Assembly: GCA_021904315.1 (NCBI GenBank)
Contig: CM038908.1
Span: 25,998,501-26,062,500 of the forward strand
Direction of reading: 5' to 3'
DNA length: 64,000 nt
Origin: Sphagnum magellanicum
Taxonomy: Eukaryota > Streptophyta > Sphagnopsida > Sphagnales > Sphagnaceae
The notes beneath the pieces are model-generated. The model searched no databases and was not told where the DNA came from. It saw only the letters and a program-made list of their open reading frames with translations. Of this stretch, positions 53,571 through 64,000 are shown piece by piece. The first letter of the stretch is position 1. The number at the start of each line of letters is the position of its first letter. The position numbers and the translations under genes are program-made.

Positions 53571-53790
53571 TAATGCCTATTTTTGTAATGTTAAACCCCT
53601 TCTCCAAGCCTTGGTGTTCTCTTTTGGTGCCTATTTCTACAATGTTAAATTGCTTCTCCAAGCCTTTGTGTTCTTTCTTGACACATGTTTATGTGATGGT
53701 AAACCCATTTTCCAAGCCTTGGTGTTTTTTTTTATGCTTGTTTTTTACAATGCTAAACCCTTTCTCCAAGCATTGGTGTTTTTTATAAAC
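53571..53790. repeat. Four-copy 54-bp tandem repeat
   Basis: TCTCCAAGCC-type anchors occur at 53601, 53655, 53709 and 53763, exactly 54 bp apart. Each is followed by TTGGTGTT and preceded by AATGTTAAACCC-like sequence. Since 54 divides by three, two frames stay open with an 18-residue repeat (LNPFSKPWC). Confidence 0.92.
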
Positions 53791-54059
53791 CCTTTGAGTT
53801 CAAAAAACCTTTACGAAAAACAAGTTTCAATAGAGCAAGTCATGAACCAAATGTGTTGGGTAGAGTAACTTGGCATGAAACTAGCTAATTTCATGCCAAA
53901 TTAGTGACAAAACACTAGTTTCACCCCTTGTTGAGGCCTTTTGTTACTTTTTGGTGTTGAGATGGACATTATGATTTGTGAATCTAGCAAACATGGGTTT
54001 CCAATGCCAAGGGTGTTGAACTTTATGGATAATTTAATATATGAAAATTTTCCTTGAAA

Positions 54060-54390
54060 ATTTAGACCCCTTGGTTATTAATTGCATTGTCAAATTAATT
54101 ACCAGTGAATTTACCAAGTTATTATTGCATAATAAGCAATGATTATGTATAAGTGTTGGTTTTCAATTACCCACCTTGAAAACCATCAATTATATTGCAT
54201 AAAAAGGATGATTCATAAGTTTTTTCTTTTTTCGTTTCCTATCATAAGCATGTGTTGGGTTTTAGGATTGATAACTTACTTAACTCCAATCATCCACATA
54301 GGTTTTTAAATTTTAAAATTCAATAACCCATAGGTAGATTATCAACTCAATTATAAAAAAAATTCAATAACTAGGTTGATAATTGGGTGT
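54060..54390. repeat. ATAACC-rich dispersed repeat, copy 2
   Basis: Diverged partner of 7240-7620, sharing TTTCCTATCATAAGCATG / ATCATAAAAATG, TAGGATTGATAAC, and the final TTGATAATTGGGT. Confidence 0.55.
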
Positions 54391-54399
54391 CTTTAATCA

Positions 54400-56120
54400 T
54401 GAGTATGGGATGTGGCCAAATCCATTAGCAATTTCATTAAGTTTTAGATGGAAAAATCTAATGAATTCAATATGGCCCTAACAAATGGGGACTTGTTGGT
54501 ATGGACATAATGATTTTATGAACACTTGGTTGAATATGAAATTTGTATGTGGCAATGGAATGGGATGAGATTTTCAATATTTAAATTTTTTTAATGTTAG
54601 TGTTATTATTAATTATATTAAAAATTATACAACCCATATACAATCAACATACACCTTGTATACAATTATTGGTATCATGGTTAAACCTTGGTTTTTAAAA
54701 ATATAATTCATTGTATTTGTCAACTAGCTACCATTCCTAGTGATGACATTCTTCATTTTGCACATTAAAATTCTTTAAAATTCTTCATTTAGCACCTTGT
54801 CATAACATTCTTTACCCGCGAATGTTTACCAAATTACACTGGTTGATCTATAAAATTCTTTAAAATTCTTGCTTCTTTGGGCTTCCATAACATTCTCGCA
54901 CCAAGAATGTCATAACTATGCTACCATTTGACATCATGATTAAAAATGTTAAAGATTACAATACTATGATTACATTCAAATTTTTCATACATAATTTCAA
55001 TGCAAATATATGGACTAATGATAAATTATAAAATTTAATCATATGTTAAAGTAATTATTTGAATAATACAAAAAATTGGCCTTATGAATCAACTTAGTGA
55101 ATTGATTACTTTGTTGAATTGTTTCTACTAAAGTTGGACATGAATGATTCAAATTTCACCCATGGTGAAATAGTGCAAGGGTATGGTGACTTAGTTCACT
55201 TTTAGGGCCCAATAGTGAATTGGGATAATGAATTACACTTACATTTTTTACTAATGAATTGGTCAATAATGGTTTCTTTCATCCCAATTATAGTATACAT
55301 GCCAATTTATTATCGTTGGTGGACATGTTCTAACTTGGCTAGGGAAAATCAACACCTACACAAGTAACTTCACCTTTTTGAGTCAAGCCATTTTTAAAGC
55401 ACTAATACTCAATTTTTAGGTCTCCAACAATATTTTTCACATCCAAAATGACTTATTTATTAATTCCCAAGCCTCACCCATGAACATGAAAATTGGGATT
55501 ATAAATGGCAAGAGATGAATAATAATAAACCACATGGACCAATCACTTTATTTGACCAATTATGAACAATTGTTATATTATGCAATGTTAATGTGCACCA
55601 TTATTTACTATTCATCATCCAAAAATATTATGCAATGCATAAGTGAATATGTTTTTAGTGGGCATATTTAACCCAAGAAATGTTAAAATTGGCCTGATAG
55701 ACCTTAATTTCATCTTCATATGAAATATTTACTATTGTTAAAAGTAACTTCAAAATAATACGTGTTTTTAATTTTTTTCCATGTTACCAATGTAAGTCCT
55801 TGTTCACAAGGGCTTTAACTTTGATGTATTTGATAATAATCTTGCAATTCTAAAGGTTGATTCACATATAGGGATTGTGGTAGTGTTAAATTGAAATTAT
55901 GTTAACTTTTTTTACATGTGTTTATGTCCACCAATAGGTAGTCTACATGTAAATCCTACATGGTGACTTCACAACCTTAACAAAATGGGATAGGAAATTG
56001 GTAAACAAAAATTTCCAATGATAAAATTGATTCAAATAATAGATTCCCAATAACAAGAAAGTGAAACATCACTAAATTGATAATATGAAACTAATATAAT
56101 CAATCAATGTTTTTGTATAA
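54400..56120. other. No gene seen
   Basis: Very AT-rich. TTCTTTAAAATTC recurs near 54770-54860. No frame over 60 codons. Confidence 0.6.
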
Positions 56121-56124
56121 TTGT

Positions 56125-56450
56125 GCATGGCAAGTTTCAAACTCAATTTCCAACAAGGTGCACTATAGAAAAGCACGAACAAGAAGTTCAAAACTTTAGT
56201 GCCAACAAGCTATGCTATAAAAAACTAGACACAAAAGTTTGAATTTCCATAAAAAAATGTGTTGTGCAAAAGTGTGCAGAAGAAGTTTGAATCTCCATCA
56301 CATAAATGTTATGTTTTAGAAAAACATGCATGGGAAATCTAAATCTTCATCGCCATGACGCTACATTGTGGAGAAACACACACAAGAAGTTCCATATCCA
56401 AAAAACTACATTGTGAAAAAACACACACATGAACATCAACATCATCAATA
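56125..56450. repeat. Degenerate tandem array, about 50-62-bp unit, roughly six copies
   Basis: Units carry GC(T/A)A(C/T)A-TGT-(A/G)AAAAAC, then ACAC-AGAAGTT and a short AA-TC(T/C)CATC block. Copies are near 56160, 56215, 56275, 56330, 56365 and 56410. Confidence 0.6.
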
Positions 56451-56485
56451 GTTGTGAATTGGACAAGTGACTATAGCTTCATATT

Positions 56486-57442
56486 TTGGAGCAAGCTTGC
56501 AAAACATGCATCAGTTTGTGCATAAGTGAGAATGCACCTCCAAATTCCCTTACAAGTGTGCCATTAGATTTGCAATTGGGCATGAACTTTCAAGACAACA
56601 TGTCAACAACTAATCATGGTAGAACTTGTAGGGGTGGTAGAGCAAGATGCAATGGAGGAGATGCAACAATTTCATAACAAAGACAAGACAACTAGGATCA
56701 TAATGAAGTCGTGGCATTCATAAGTTGTAAACAAATACAACACATTGCTCAAAATGAGTTTGTCAATTCGTGAATGCACATGATTCCTTATGTGCAATGT
56801 TGGAACAAAGTCATTAAATATTTACAAAAGAAAATGAAAAACAAGTTTCCAAGAAATGGAACTATATGCAAAGATACATGGAACTCATTGAACTTTATTA
56901 CAAGAAACTTGCATATTATTGCAAAGGGAAAAGTAATCATACCTATTTTTGGGAATTATTGTTTGAAGAAAAAAACACTTCCATTTGTTTGATTAATTTG
57001 ATTAAAAATTATGTGAATTGATTAAGCCTTTCAAGGGAAACATGTTGGTTAATGTTCCTCCATATACTAGCAATTGTTGAAGGTGATGGATCCTAAAAAC
57101 ACAAGACACACAAAATGAGAATGAAGACAACTGTCACGAAACAATATGCCTACTTACACTACATTTGTAAGTAGTCAAGGCACAAGTGCTCACATTGCAT
57201 TTGTAAACAATCAAGGTGTAAGAGTTGCAAATGCATTTGCAAACATTGAAGGCACAACAAGTGGCACAAAAGTTGCAATTGTAAGCTTTGTAAACTTATT
57301 TAAAGTTATGAAGCTACTCCTTACAAGCAACAATCAACCTCTAATGTTGTCAATCTCTTTAGTATTTTTACAACACTTACATTTGGCAACACTAAAGTTA
57401 AACAAAAATGCAACTTTTTTTTTCTTATTGTCAAGTCTATAA
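56486..57442 (+). pseudogene. Relic of a Myb/SANT-like (trihelix-type) transposon ORF2
   Basis: The frame 56774-56992 contains NKVIKYLQKKMKNKFPRNG, then CKDTWNSLN, and ends near a FGNY segment. This resembles the Myb/SANT-like DNA-binding protein that PIF/Harbinger-type elements carry beside their transposase. The preceding frame 56486-56677 ends with a Gly/Arg stretch (GRTCRGGRARCNGGDATIS), similar to the linker before that domain. Frames and stops break it. It lies about 6.7 kb from the Harbinger transposase relic, so they may or may not have belonged together. Confidence 0.5.
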
Positions 57443-57559
57443 ACAAAACTAATAAGGAAATTGGATACAATGAAAGAGATGAATGTTATTCAACTTCAAA
57501 TTGAATAACTTATAAGGAAACTAAAGACGCTCATTGAAAGGAAAAAATAAAAACAATCA

Positions 57560-59060
57560 TGAACAAAGGTGGCAAGAGAGTGGTAATAATAGTTACACAA
57601 CTTTAACCTAACCTTAAATGTGAACGTGGTTAGTGAAATAAACAATGTTACTGATGAATCGTTAATTTGATTAATGTAAATTTGATTTTCAAGAATGATT
57701 TTTTTTACATTAAGACTATCATCAAGATAGGCAAACCTTAGGTGTGAATTGACTTTAAATGTTAAGCAATAGGTTTCATCTTGGAGTGTGACAATTGAAG
57801 TCTAACAAGGCTTGTTCCACAACGTATTTTAATCTCTCCACACTTGTTTCATATGTTATGGAATGAGCCCAATAGGGCCCCATGTTGTATTGTCATATGG
57901 TTTAATAAATTCCCCCCAATGAGCATATCACAAGTGAAACTTGCATAACCAAAATTGGACTTGTTAATTGTTAATTATAGGTATAATATAAGATGCCAAA
58001 GTTGGGGGCTACATTAATGATAATTTTAATGAATTAAAACTAGTTTAGGTGAAACATGTATATGTTTAAAGTCCATTAGTGGTTGTGATCATGACAATTC
58101 TGAATATCATGTGCTTGACATTCCATAACTACCTAACTACTTCACTCTAACCAACCTGCTTACATGCATACGAAAAGACAAAATATCACGTGTCTTTTCA
58201 AAATTAAAATTTCACAATTTGGTTGAATTTAATTTTGCTTGAATTGAAATGAAATTGAATTCACATTGGTTTAAATGAATTCAATCAATTTGTATTCAAT
58301 ATGATTCAATACGATTCAATTCAACCAAATTCAATTCAATTGAAATTTCAATAAGAACATTAACCTTGTTGAATCCAAAGGAAAACAATAATATATTTAA
58401 TTCATTTCATTTCAATTTAGAAATTTCAATTAATTTCAATTTAGAAATTTCAATTCAATTCAAATTGAATTGAGATGCATTGAATTCAATTTACATTATA
58501 CAAATTCATTCAATATAATTTTCATCGAAAATGAAACTTAATTTCCACAAAATCAACTCATTTTATTTTTTCAATTAATTGTCATTGGTACTGCGAAGGA
58601 GCATGGAGCCTAAGTTTTATAGATAAGATATTTTCAGCATTTGAGGTGTGTTTTCATGTTGGCCATGAGTAGTATTCCTAGATAGTGGAGCTGGGCAACT
58701 ACCATTAATCCCACCCAAGAAAAAACCTAGAGAAGAACTAGGATAAAAAAACCCCCCAAAATTGGTTATGTACACTGGACCAATGAAACCTTATTGTGTC
58801 AAGTGGTATGAGGTTTCAGTTAAGCTCGTTCCAGAATCTAACAAGTGGTTTCAACCAGAGATTTGGAATCACAAGAGTGTTTCCCACTGTTGATTTACAT
58901 CACAAGTGAAATTCGCAAAACACAAAAAGTGAATGAGAAGGTAACATTATGTAGGCTACTAGCCTTTTCTTGCTCGGTGAATTGGTGCAAAATATTGCCC
59001 ATTGCTTGGGAGGTGCAACCACCATAACACGAGTTTTTGGTTCCAATTCATCACACATGG
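57560..59060. other. No gene seen; AATTCAATT-rich low-complexity zone inside
   Basis: From 58200 to 58530 the palindromic word AATTCAATT/AATTGAATT recurs dozens of times with irregular spacing. The segment 58829-58925 (GTTCCAGA...CCCACTGTTGATTTACATCAC) is a diverged repeat of 33861-33910. Confidence 0.5.
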
Positions 59061-59063
59061 CTC

Positions 59064-59270
59064 TTGGATGAAAGAGGTTTAGGGTGTGCTAGGTTACATC
59101 CAGTCATAGAAGAATTTTCACTAGGTTTTCACTTGGATGAAAAAGTTTAGGGTGTCAAGTTGCATTTAGTCACAAAGGAATTTTCACAAGATTTCTTCCC
59201 TTGGATGAAGTTTAGGGTATTAATTTGCATCCAGTCACAAAGGAATTTTCCCCACGGATACCACACCACA
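59064..59270. repeat. Three-copy 68-bp tandem repeat
   Basis: TTGGATGAA starts copies at 59064, 59133 and 59201. Each carries GTTTAGGGT(G/A), TTGCATCCAGTCACAAAGGAATTTTC (with mismatches), then the next copy. Confidence 0.9.
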
Positions 59271-59518
59271 AAAAATATAAAAATAACACTAATGTCGACT
59301 ACCCATCCCACATAAGTAAAACTCGGGTATATTGACTACAACCCAAGTATGCAATATTGGGATGAGTATTACTAATTAGTATTGAGGTACTTACCAGTCA
59401 GCTATGACTTGAGGTACATACCTACCTTATATTAGTGCCAATACCAAATGTATATTTGCCTTATACTAAGCAAAAATCAGCCTTGGATTGAATACCAGGA
59501 GACCGGATACTCAATATT

Positions 59519-60165
59519 GTCGTGATGTGTAGTGTCATAAGGGTGTAAATCCATAGTAAACACTACTGAACAAAAAAACTAGAACCGGTCAAAGGTAAAA
59601 ACTAATCAACCAAAAAAAGATGCACACACATATATATAATGCACAAGAGGAGGTTGAGATGAAATTCTCATGTATTTAAATTGAATTAAAAAGAAGGAAA
59701 GAAAATGTAGTGTATGTAAATGGTGGCCATGTAATAGCTGTCGTGAGCATCTAGAAATCTAGTCTGACTATGGAAAAACTTTCCTTGAAAAAGGAATTTA
59801 AAAAAAATTAACAAGAGAAGGGAAGAGCTTGGCCTTTTATATAGTCATCAACAAAGTTAAAACCCTAAATAAACCATAACCTTAAAACACCTAATAACAT
59901 ATAGTAACCTAAAAATGTACATTAACCCTAAAGGCATGATTAATGTGCCCATAATCGGCTGTCATGCATGAGGCCATGCATGTGGGCATGACAGCTGTCG
60001 TGACGTGTAGTGTCGTGATGTTCGGTGTCGTAAAGGTGTAAATCCATAATAAACTCTACTGAACAAAAAAACTAAAACCAATCAAAGGTAGAAACTAATC
60101 AACCAAAAATAGATGCATGCGCATATAGATACAATGCACAAGAGAAGGTTGAGATGAAATTCTCA
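59519..60165 (-). repeat. 3' LTR of the Ty3/gypsy element, with a 150-bp duplicated piece
   Basis: Read on the minus strand, the putative LTR starts TGAGAATTTCATCTC at 60165, right after the G-tract that takes the polypurine-tract position. The same start recurs at 59670. The first about 150 bp (60012-60165 and 59519-59670) are clearly repeated, including AAACTAATCAACCAAAAA and TGTAAATCCATA. So the LTR may be about 495 bp (59671-60165), followed by a partial second LTR. The 5' LTR is outside the window, so it cannot be paired. Confidence 0.55.
59833..59843 (-). promoter_or_regulatory. LTR TATA box
   Basis: TATATAAAAGG on the minus strand, about 320 bp into the putative LTR, fits a U3 promoter; the transcript would start about 30 bp further left. 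Confidence 0.55.
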
Positions 60166-60170
60166 TGTAT

Positions 60171-60198
60171 CCCCCCCCCCCCCCCCCCCCCCCCCCCC
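60171..60198 (-). repeat. G28 tract at the polypurine-tract position
   Basis: Twenty-eight G on the element's strand (C on plus), between the PHD-like module and the LTR start. Probably an expanded polypurine tract; the length may be unreliable in assembly. Confidence 0.8.
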
Positions 60199-60256
60199 AA
60201 CATGAACTAGGAAAAGTGTGGTATGGTTTGAATAGAAATTAAGGTGTTCCAAAAGA

Positions 60257-60391
60257 ACATGATGAACAATACAAAATGCCGACGGGAACTTGAATGAGCT
60301 TCGGCTTGAGGCAGAATAGATGGTATCCACCATTATAATTATCGCAAAACAACATTTGATCAGCATCATTTGTCCTTTAACATACTTGACA
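60257..60391 (-). pseudogene. PHD-finger-like module downstream of the integrase
   Basis: In the integrase frame, after the segment PCHLPNLDPTII and a short linker, the sequence shows Cys-Gln-Val-Cys, twelve positions, Cys-Asp-Asn-Tyr, then Gly-Gly-Tyr-His-Leu-Phe-Cys, and finally Cys-Ser-Ser-Cys. This is the Cys4-His-Cys3 plan of a PHD finger. Seven of eight ligands remain; the fourth Cys is Tyr. A stop (60377-60379) directly follows the second Cys. PHD fingers read histone H3 tails, so the module may once have guided integration to chromatin, as chromodomains do in chromoviruses. That role is inferred. Confidence 0.7.
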
Positions 60392-60399
60392 TGGATTGT

Positions 60400-61560
60400 C
60401 AAGTGGAGGAATCCAAGTTGACATGATGATGGTAGGATCCAAGTTTGGCAGGTGGCAGGGCGTATAATTTTTGGAGTGATCCCAAATTATGTGTCCATCA
60501 ACTTCTTGTAATTCCAACACACCTGAAGGCCTAATCGTCTTAATCCTAAAAACAATGCGACCGGAACAAGTGTCTAGAGTATCATTAAGTTGTTGCTAGA
60601 GGTACACAAAGTCACCAACATCAAATTGTCTCACCTTAGGTTTGTAACTACCACCTTATGCGTGTGTATACCGTAAGGTGTCTTGATGTTGTGTAATGGA
60701 CAAGTTTTCCATGGCCATGGGCATGACCCTCCTGAATAGAGCAACCCTCTCTGTGATGACCTTAACCCAAGTGGCCGGGGAGTCCAAGTCCATAACCTGG
60801 TCCATTTGAGTAGCAATGGAAGAGGGTGGAATGGGATTTTTCCCAAAAAGTAAAAAGTAAGGAACGAAATGAGACAAATAGGCATGTTTGGACATCTTGT
60901 AACCCATGGCGATGTAAGGTAAGGCCAGGTCCCAATCCTCTTTGTTCCTAGTGAGGCAAATTTTTCAAAGTCCTTTCTTGCATGTTTAAACCATCTTCTC
61001 TTCAAGGCCATCAATTTAGGGATGATCCCTTGAAATCTGATGATGGTCAATGAGAGCATGATCAAGTAGGTTTTGGAATTCTCCTCTAAATCCTGATCCT
61101 TGATTAGTAAGGCACTTAACATAAGCCCCAAACCTACTTAAGACTTGTTGTAAGAAAATTTAGCTGGTGTTGTGTGATGATTTGTTTGGTAGCGCAACAA
61201 GCTCGACTCACTTTGAAAAATGTTCAATCATAATCATGATGTAAACATTACCCCTGGAGGTCTATGGTAACTCTCTAGCTAAATCACATGACTAGTGATA
61301 GAACATGCCCTGAATAGGGAGTGGAAAAAACGTGAGCTGTTGAGAGGAAAAAGAAGTTCTCACTTTATCACATTGTTCACACCTAGCAATGACGTCTTGA
61401 ACTTGAGCATACATACCTCTCCAATGGTAATGAAAAGCGAAAAGGCTATAAGTACACTTAACTCTAAAGTGTCCAAACTCCGAGTATACCTTTTGAATAA
61501 AACTAGGTCGTTCATGTGGTGGAGGAACCACTTCGTTGCCTTGGGGTAAGCATCAGACGA
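60400..61560 (-). pseudogene. Ty3/gypsy integrase relic
   Basis: Integrase inserts element cDNA into the host genome. The N-terminal zinc-binding region is at 61292-61531, with His in GHFRVK, His-Tyr-His-Trp-Arg-Gly, then Cys-Glu-Gln-Cys. The core is split among frames at 60900-61290. The last core part at 60656-60907 reads GYKMSKHAYLSH, then FVPYFLLFGKNPIPP. A C-terminal GDFVYL-type motif is near 60610, then a segment leading to the PHD-like module. Several stops and frameshifts. The direction (minus) agrees with RT and RNase H to the right. Confidence 0.82.
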
Positions 61561-61619
61561 GGTGATTGTCCCTTCATGAGTAGTGTTTGGACCATTGTTG
61601 TATGGGATCTTGATGTAAT

Positions 61620-62150
61620 TTAAGGAGGGTATTCCCCATGCTGGAAAAACCTCAAAGTGTCCAAGTCCTCCCATATATCCACAATGGGGTGTTTAATCGG
61701 GTTACATTGCAATAGTGTAAGATAACTAGATGCATAAGATACATGTATGGTTGGAATTCGGTCAAAGTTTTGCTTGGCTTTTGAAAAATCTTCAGACGTA
61801 GTGAAGGGTTTTCGCGACGTGGTATCCCTGTTTTGATGTGTAATACCAAGTCGGTGAATAACCTTAAATTCATATTCTTGAAGTATAAGTGCCCAACAAG
61901 CTAACTTACTAGTAAGCTTGTTGTTGGTCATCAACCACTTGATAGGCTGGTGGTCAATATACAAAGTGAATTTGGTGCCATAAAAATAGGGCCTAAAATG
62001 TATGACGACCCATATAACAACAAAACACTCCCTTTCATATGAAAAGTAGTTGCTTTCAGCCTTGTTGTTGCTTTAGGATGCATAGGCAATAACATATTCC
62101 TTGCCTTTTTCATCAAGTTGGGTAAGAATAGCACCAGTACTAAGAGCATT
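61620..62150 (-). pseudogene. Ty3/gypsy RNase H relic
   Basis: Removes RNA from the RNA/DNA hybrid in reverse transcription. 61931-62149 shows the start of the domain (AILTQLDEKGKEYVIAYAS, shifted in frame). 61620-61964 shows the typical YIDHQPIKWLMTNNKLTSKLACW and then IHRLGITHQNRD, where intact elements have a similar HRPG-x-x-H-x-x-A/ D pattern. Broken by stops; lies directly after RT. Confidence 0.82.
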
Positions 62151-62264
62151 CCAATTAGTGTGGAGAATGAAGACCTTGCTGAAATCAGATCTTCTCAGAA
62201 TGGGGAACTCTGAAAACTTTTCCTTGAATGTGTTGAAAGCTTCCTAAGCCTCTTCACTCCATGT

Positions 62265-63160
62265 CTAAGCAACATCCTTTTTTAACAATGCATAGAGAGG
62301 ATAAGCAATAATACTGAAGTCTTGGACATAAATCTTACAGTAATTACATAATCCGATGAAGCTCTTCAAGGTGTTTACATCAGTAGGATTGGACATTTCC
62401 AAAATGGATACTACTTTGGCCCAATGAGCCATAATACCATTTGGCAAAATTTTGTGTCGAAGGTAGACTACTAAAGTGACAACAAATTCACACTTTTTTA
62501 GATGGATCTTCATATTGATTTTGTGGAGCCTCTTGAATAACTCCTCAAGATGAGCCAAATGTTGCAGGAGACCCTTGTTATGCACGAGGACATCATTTAT
62601 GTAGCACTTCAGGAAATCTACTGCTTCGAAAACCTGGTCCATGACTCACTGAAAGAAGACATGTGCATTCTTCAATCCAAAAGGCATCACAAGCCATTCC
62701 CACAACTTGTTGTTTCCATGGAATGTCATTTTCTTGTGATCCTTTGCAACGAACATAATCTAGTTAAAACCTTGCCTTGGATCCATAATTGTGAAGATGT
62801 TTAAGTCTCTAATGTTATTAAACAGTTCTTCAAGGATGGGCATGGGGTACCTGTCCTAAGGTGTAACCATGTTCAAAGGTTTATAATCCTCGCACATCCT
62901 TTTCTCATTCCATAATCCAACTAAATCCTTTTTTGCTAGCATTATTGTAACGGTTACGAAATTAGAACTTAATGGTTGAATGAGACCAGCCTCATGGAGT
63001 TCTTTACATCTTTCATTTAACAGTTACCACTCATGTTTGTTCAACCTATGCTTCCTCTGATAGATCGGTGTCTCATTTGTAAGGTCTATAGAGAACTACA
63101 TGGCCTTACACCTACCTAAGTCTTTCATTGAGAATGCGAACACATTCTCATACTTAATTA
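62265..63160 (-). pseudogene. Ty3/gypsy reverse transcriptase relic
   Basis: 62265-62642 carries the active-site region as CYINDVLVHNKG; the usual Tyr-x-Asp-Asp has Asn at the first Asp, so it would be inactive. Next come HLEELFKRL and KCEFVVTLVVYL, the standard order for Ty3/gypsy RT. Upstream, 62650-63000 has stop-broken remains of the fingers domain (NEKRMCEDYKPLN, then DRYPMPILEELF, then KLWEWLVMPFGL). RT precedes RNase H and integrase, as in Ty3/gypsy elements. Confidence 0.85.
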
Positions 63161-63161
63161 G

Positions 63162-64000
63162 TTAGTTTGTGACTTGGTTTCTCTCCTTCGTGGTGAATTG
63201 GTCCCCCATAACGAAAGGGTAGTTGGAAACACATGGAATGGAATTGGAAAGTGTGTTTGAAGAACCTAGTGTATTAGGTTCTTCACTAAACAACTGCGTA
63301 GATTCGTAGAAGGTTGTAATTGTTTCTCCAGAAGATGATGTACCTCCAAGTGTATCAGAAACAACTTGAGTCAAATTACATGGTACCTCCTCCCCCCCAA
63401 CACTAAGAGTGAAGTGTAGAGTGTTGAAGATAGGCAAGTGTATTTGGTCGGGGTGCCATGTAGTTGCATCACTAGAATTGCAAGTTGATTGAATCAGTGC
63501 TGGTGTTATGTATATTTGAGAGAGTACATAGGTTACTAATAACCATGTAAGGGAATTCAGGTCCATGCCTCTCCCCGGTAGAGCATTATGTTCGAATCTA
63601 GTCACCTTGGTGTGAATAGTAATGCTAGTTTGGAACCCCATAACCCTTTCTCTTTCTTTTAGGCTTGGTTCATCCCAATTGCCTGAAGCATGATGATACA
63701 CTAAGCTTAGTCCATCTCCCTAAAAGACATGTGCTCCTAGGAAGGAGACAAAGGTGGGCCAAGTATTTTTTGGTTTTCCTATTGTGTTCGCAAGAAACCA
63801 AGGAAGTTTCTTTTGCTTTATAACTAGTTGGCAAGAGCTCTGATCATCCAATATGTGAGAAACCTGTAGGTTGGGATATTTGATGGTGTATTTCAGAGCC
63901 AACTACAGAACTGAGAGTGGTGTCAAGTTGGTCCACTAGTTGCATAACCAATGCGCATAGGAACTACATCATGCCGCATTGAATAGGAGCAGCTCTCTAA
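63162..64000 (-). pseudogene. Ty3/gypsy element upstream region (before RT), cut by the window edge
   Basis: Frames 63162-63701 (179 codons) and 63720-63902 are on the element's strand upstream of RT, where protease/gag or a linker lies. The product is hydrophilic with Ser/Thr-rich stretches (PTLGSSNTLSNSIP-like); no protease Asp-Thr/Ser-Gly site is clear. The element's 5' LTR lies beyond 64000. Confidence 0.45.

Noticed and set aside
60163-60402. 79-codon frame ending in a poly-Gly stretch
   Set aside because: Out-of-frame reading of the PHD-like module running into the G28 tract.

Overview
The window looks like a TE-rich, AT-rich land-plant nuclear genome. The evidence is an intron-containing nuclear gene for a chloroplast FtsH protease, spliceosomal introns throughout, and decayed plant-type transposons (hAT, PIF/Harbinger, Copia-like and Ty3/gypsy-like). 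I cannot name the species. A 6TM channel gene that does not resemble flowering-plant Shaker channels leaves a non-flowering plant possible, but this is weak evidence.

Only two host genes are well supported, both on the minus strand and both split into exons. (1) At 1-4071 lies the 5' part of a voltage-sensor-type (6TM) cation channel gene that runs off the left edge. Eight exons join in perfect phase and encode a hydrophilic N-terminus followed by S1-S4. (2) At 29387-32437 lies a complete five-exon type A thylakoid FtsH metalloprotease (FTSH1/FTSH5 class, 739 codons before the stop). Its HEAGH zinc site is created only by splicing. A short signal-peptide-like ORF (4748-4900), a possible terminal exon (41210-41433) and an exon-like ORF (50169-50477) are weak gene candidates.

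The rest is mobile or repetitive DNA. At 13691-23307 is a 9.6 kb hAT element with matching TIRs, an 8-bp target duplication (7/8), subterminal repeats and a broken transposase. It appears to hold a nested LTR retroelement with a minus-strand gag relic. A second hAT transposase relic (34570-36724, minus), a 907-bp non-autonomous hAT with an exact 8-bp TSD (38576-39482) and a 103-bp hAT-like mini-element (45461-45563) show repeated activity of this superfamily. A 390-bp Tourist-like MITE (8814-9203, TAA TSD) and two PIF/Harbinger-type relics (48099-49800, 56486-57442) are also present.

The right edge (59671-64000, minus) is a degenerate Ty3/gypsy element. It shows RT, RNase H and integrase, then, unusually, a PHD-finger-like module after the integrase C-terminus, a 28-bp G-tract where the polypurine tract should be, and an LTR with a TATA box. 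Between these lie many short tandem arrays (often with a 54-bp period), a higher-order repeat, a telomere-like minisatellite and a dispersed repeat family. The two genes show no functional link to each other.
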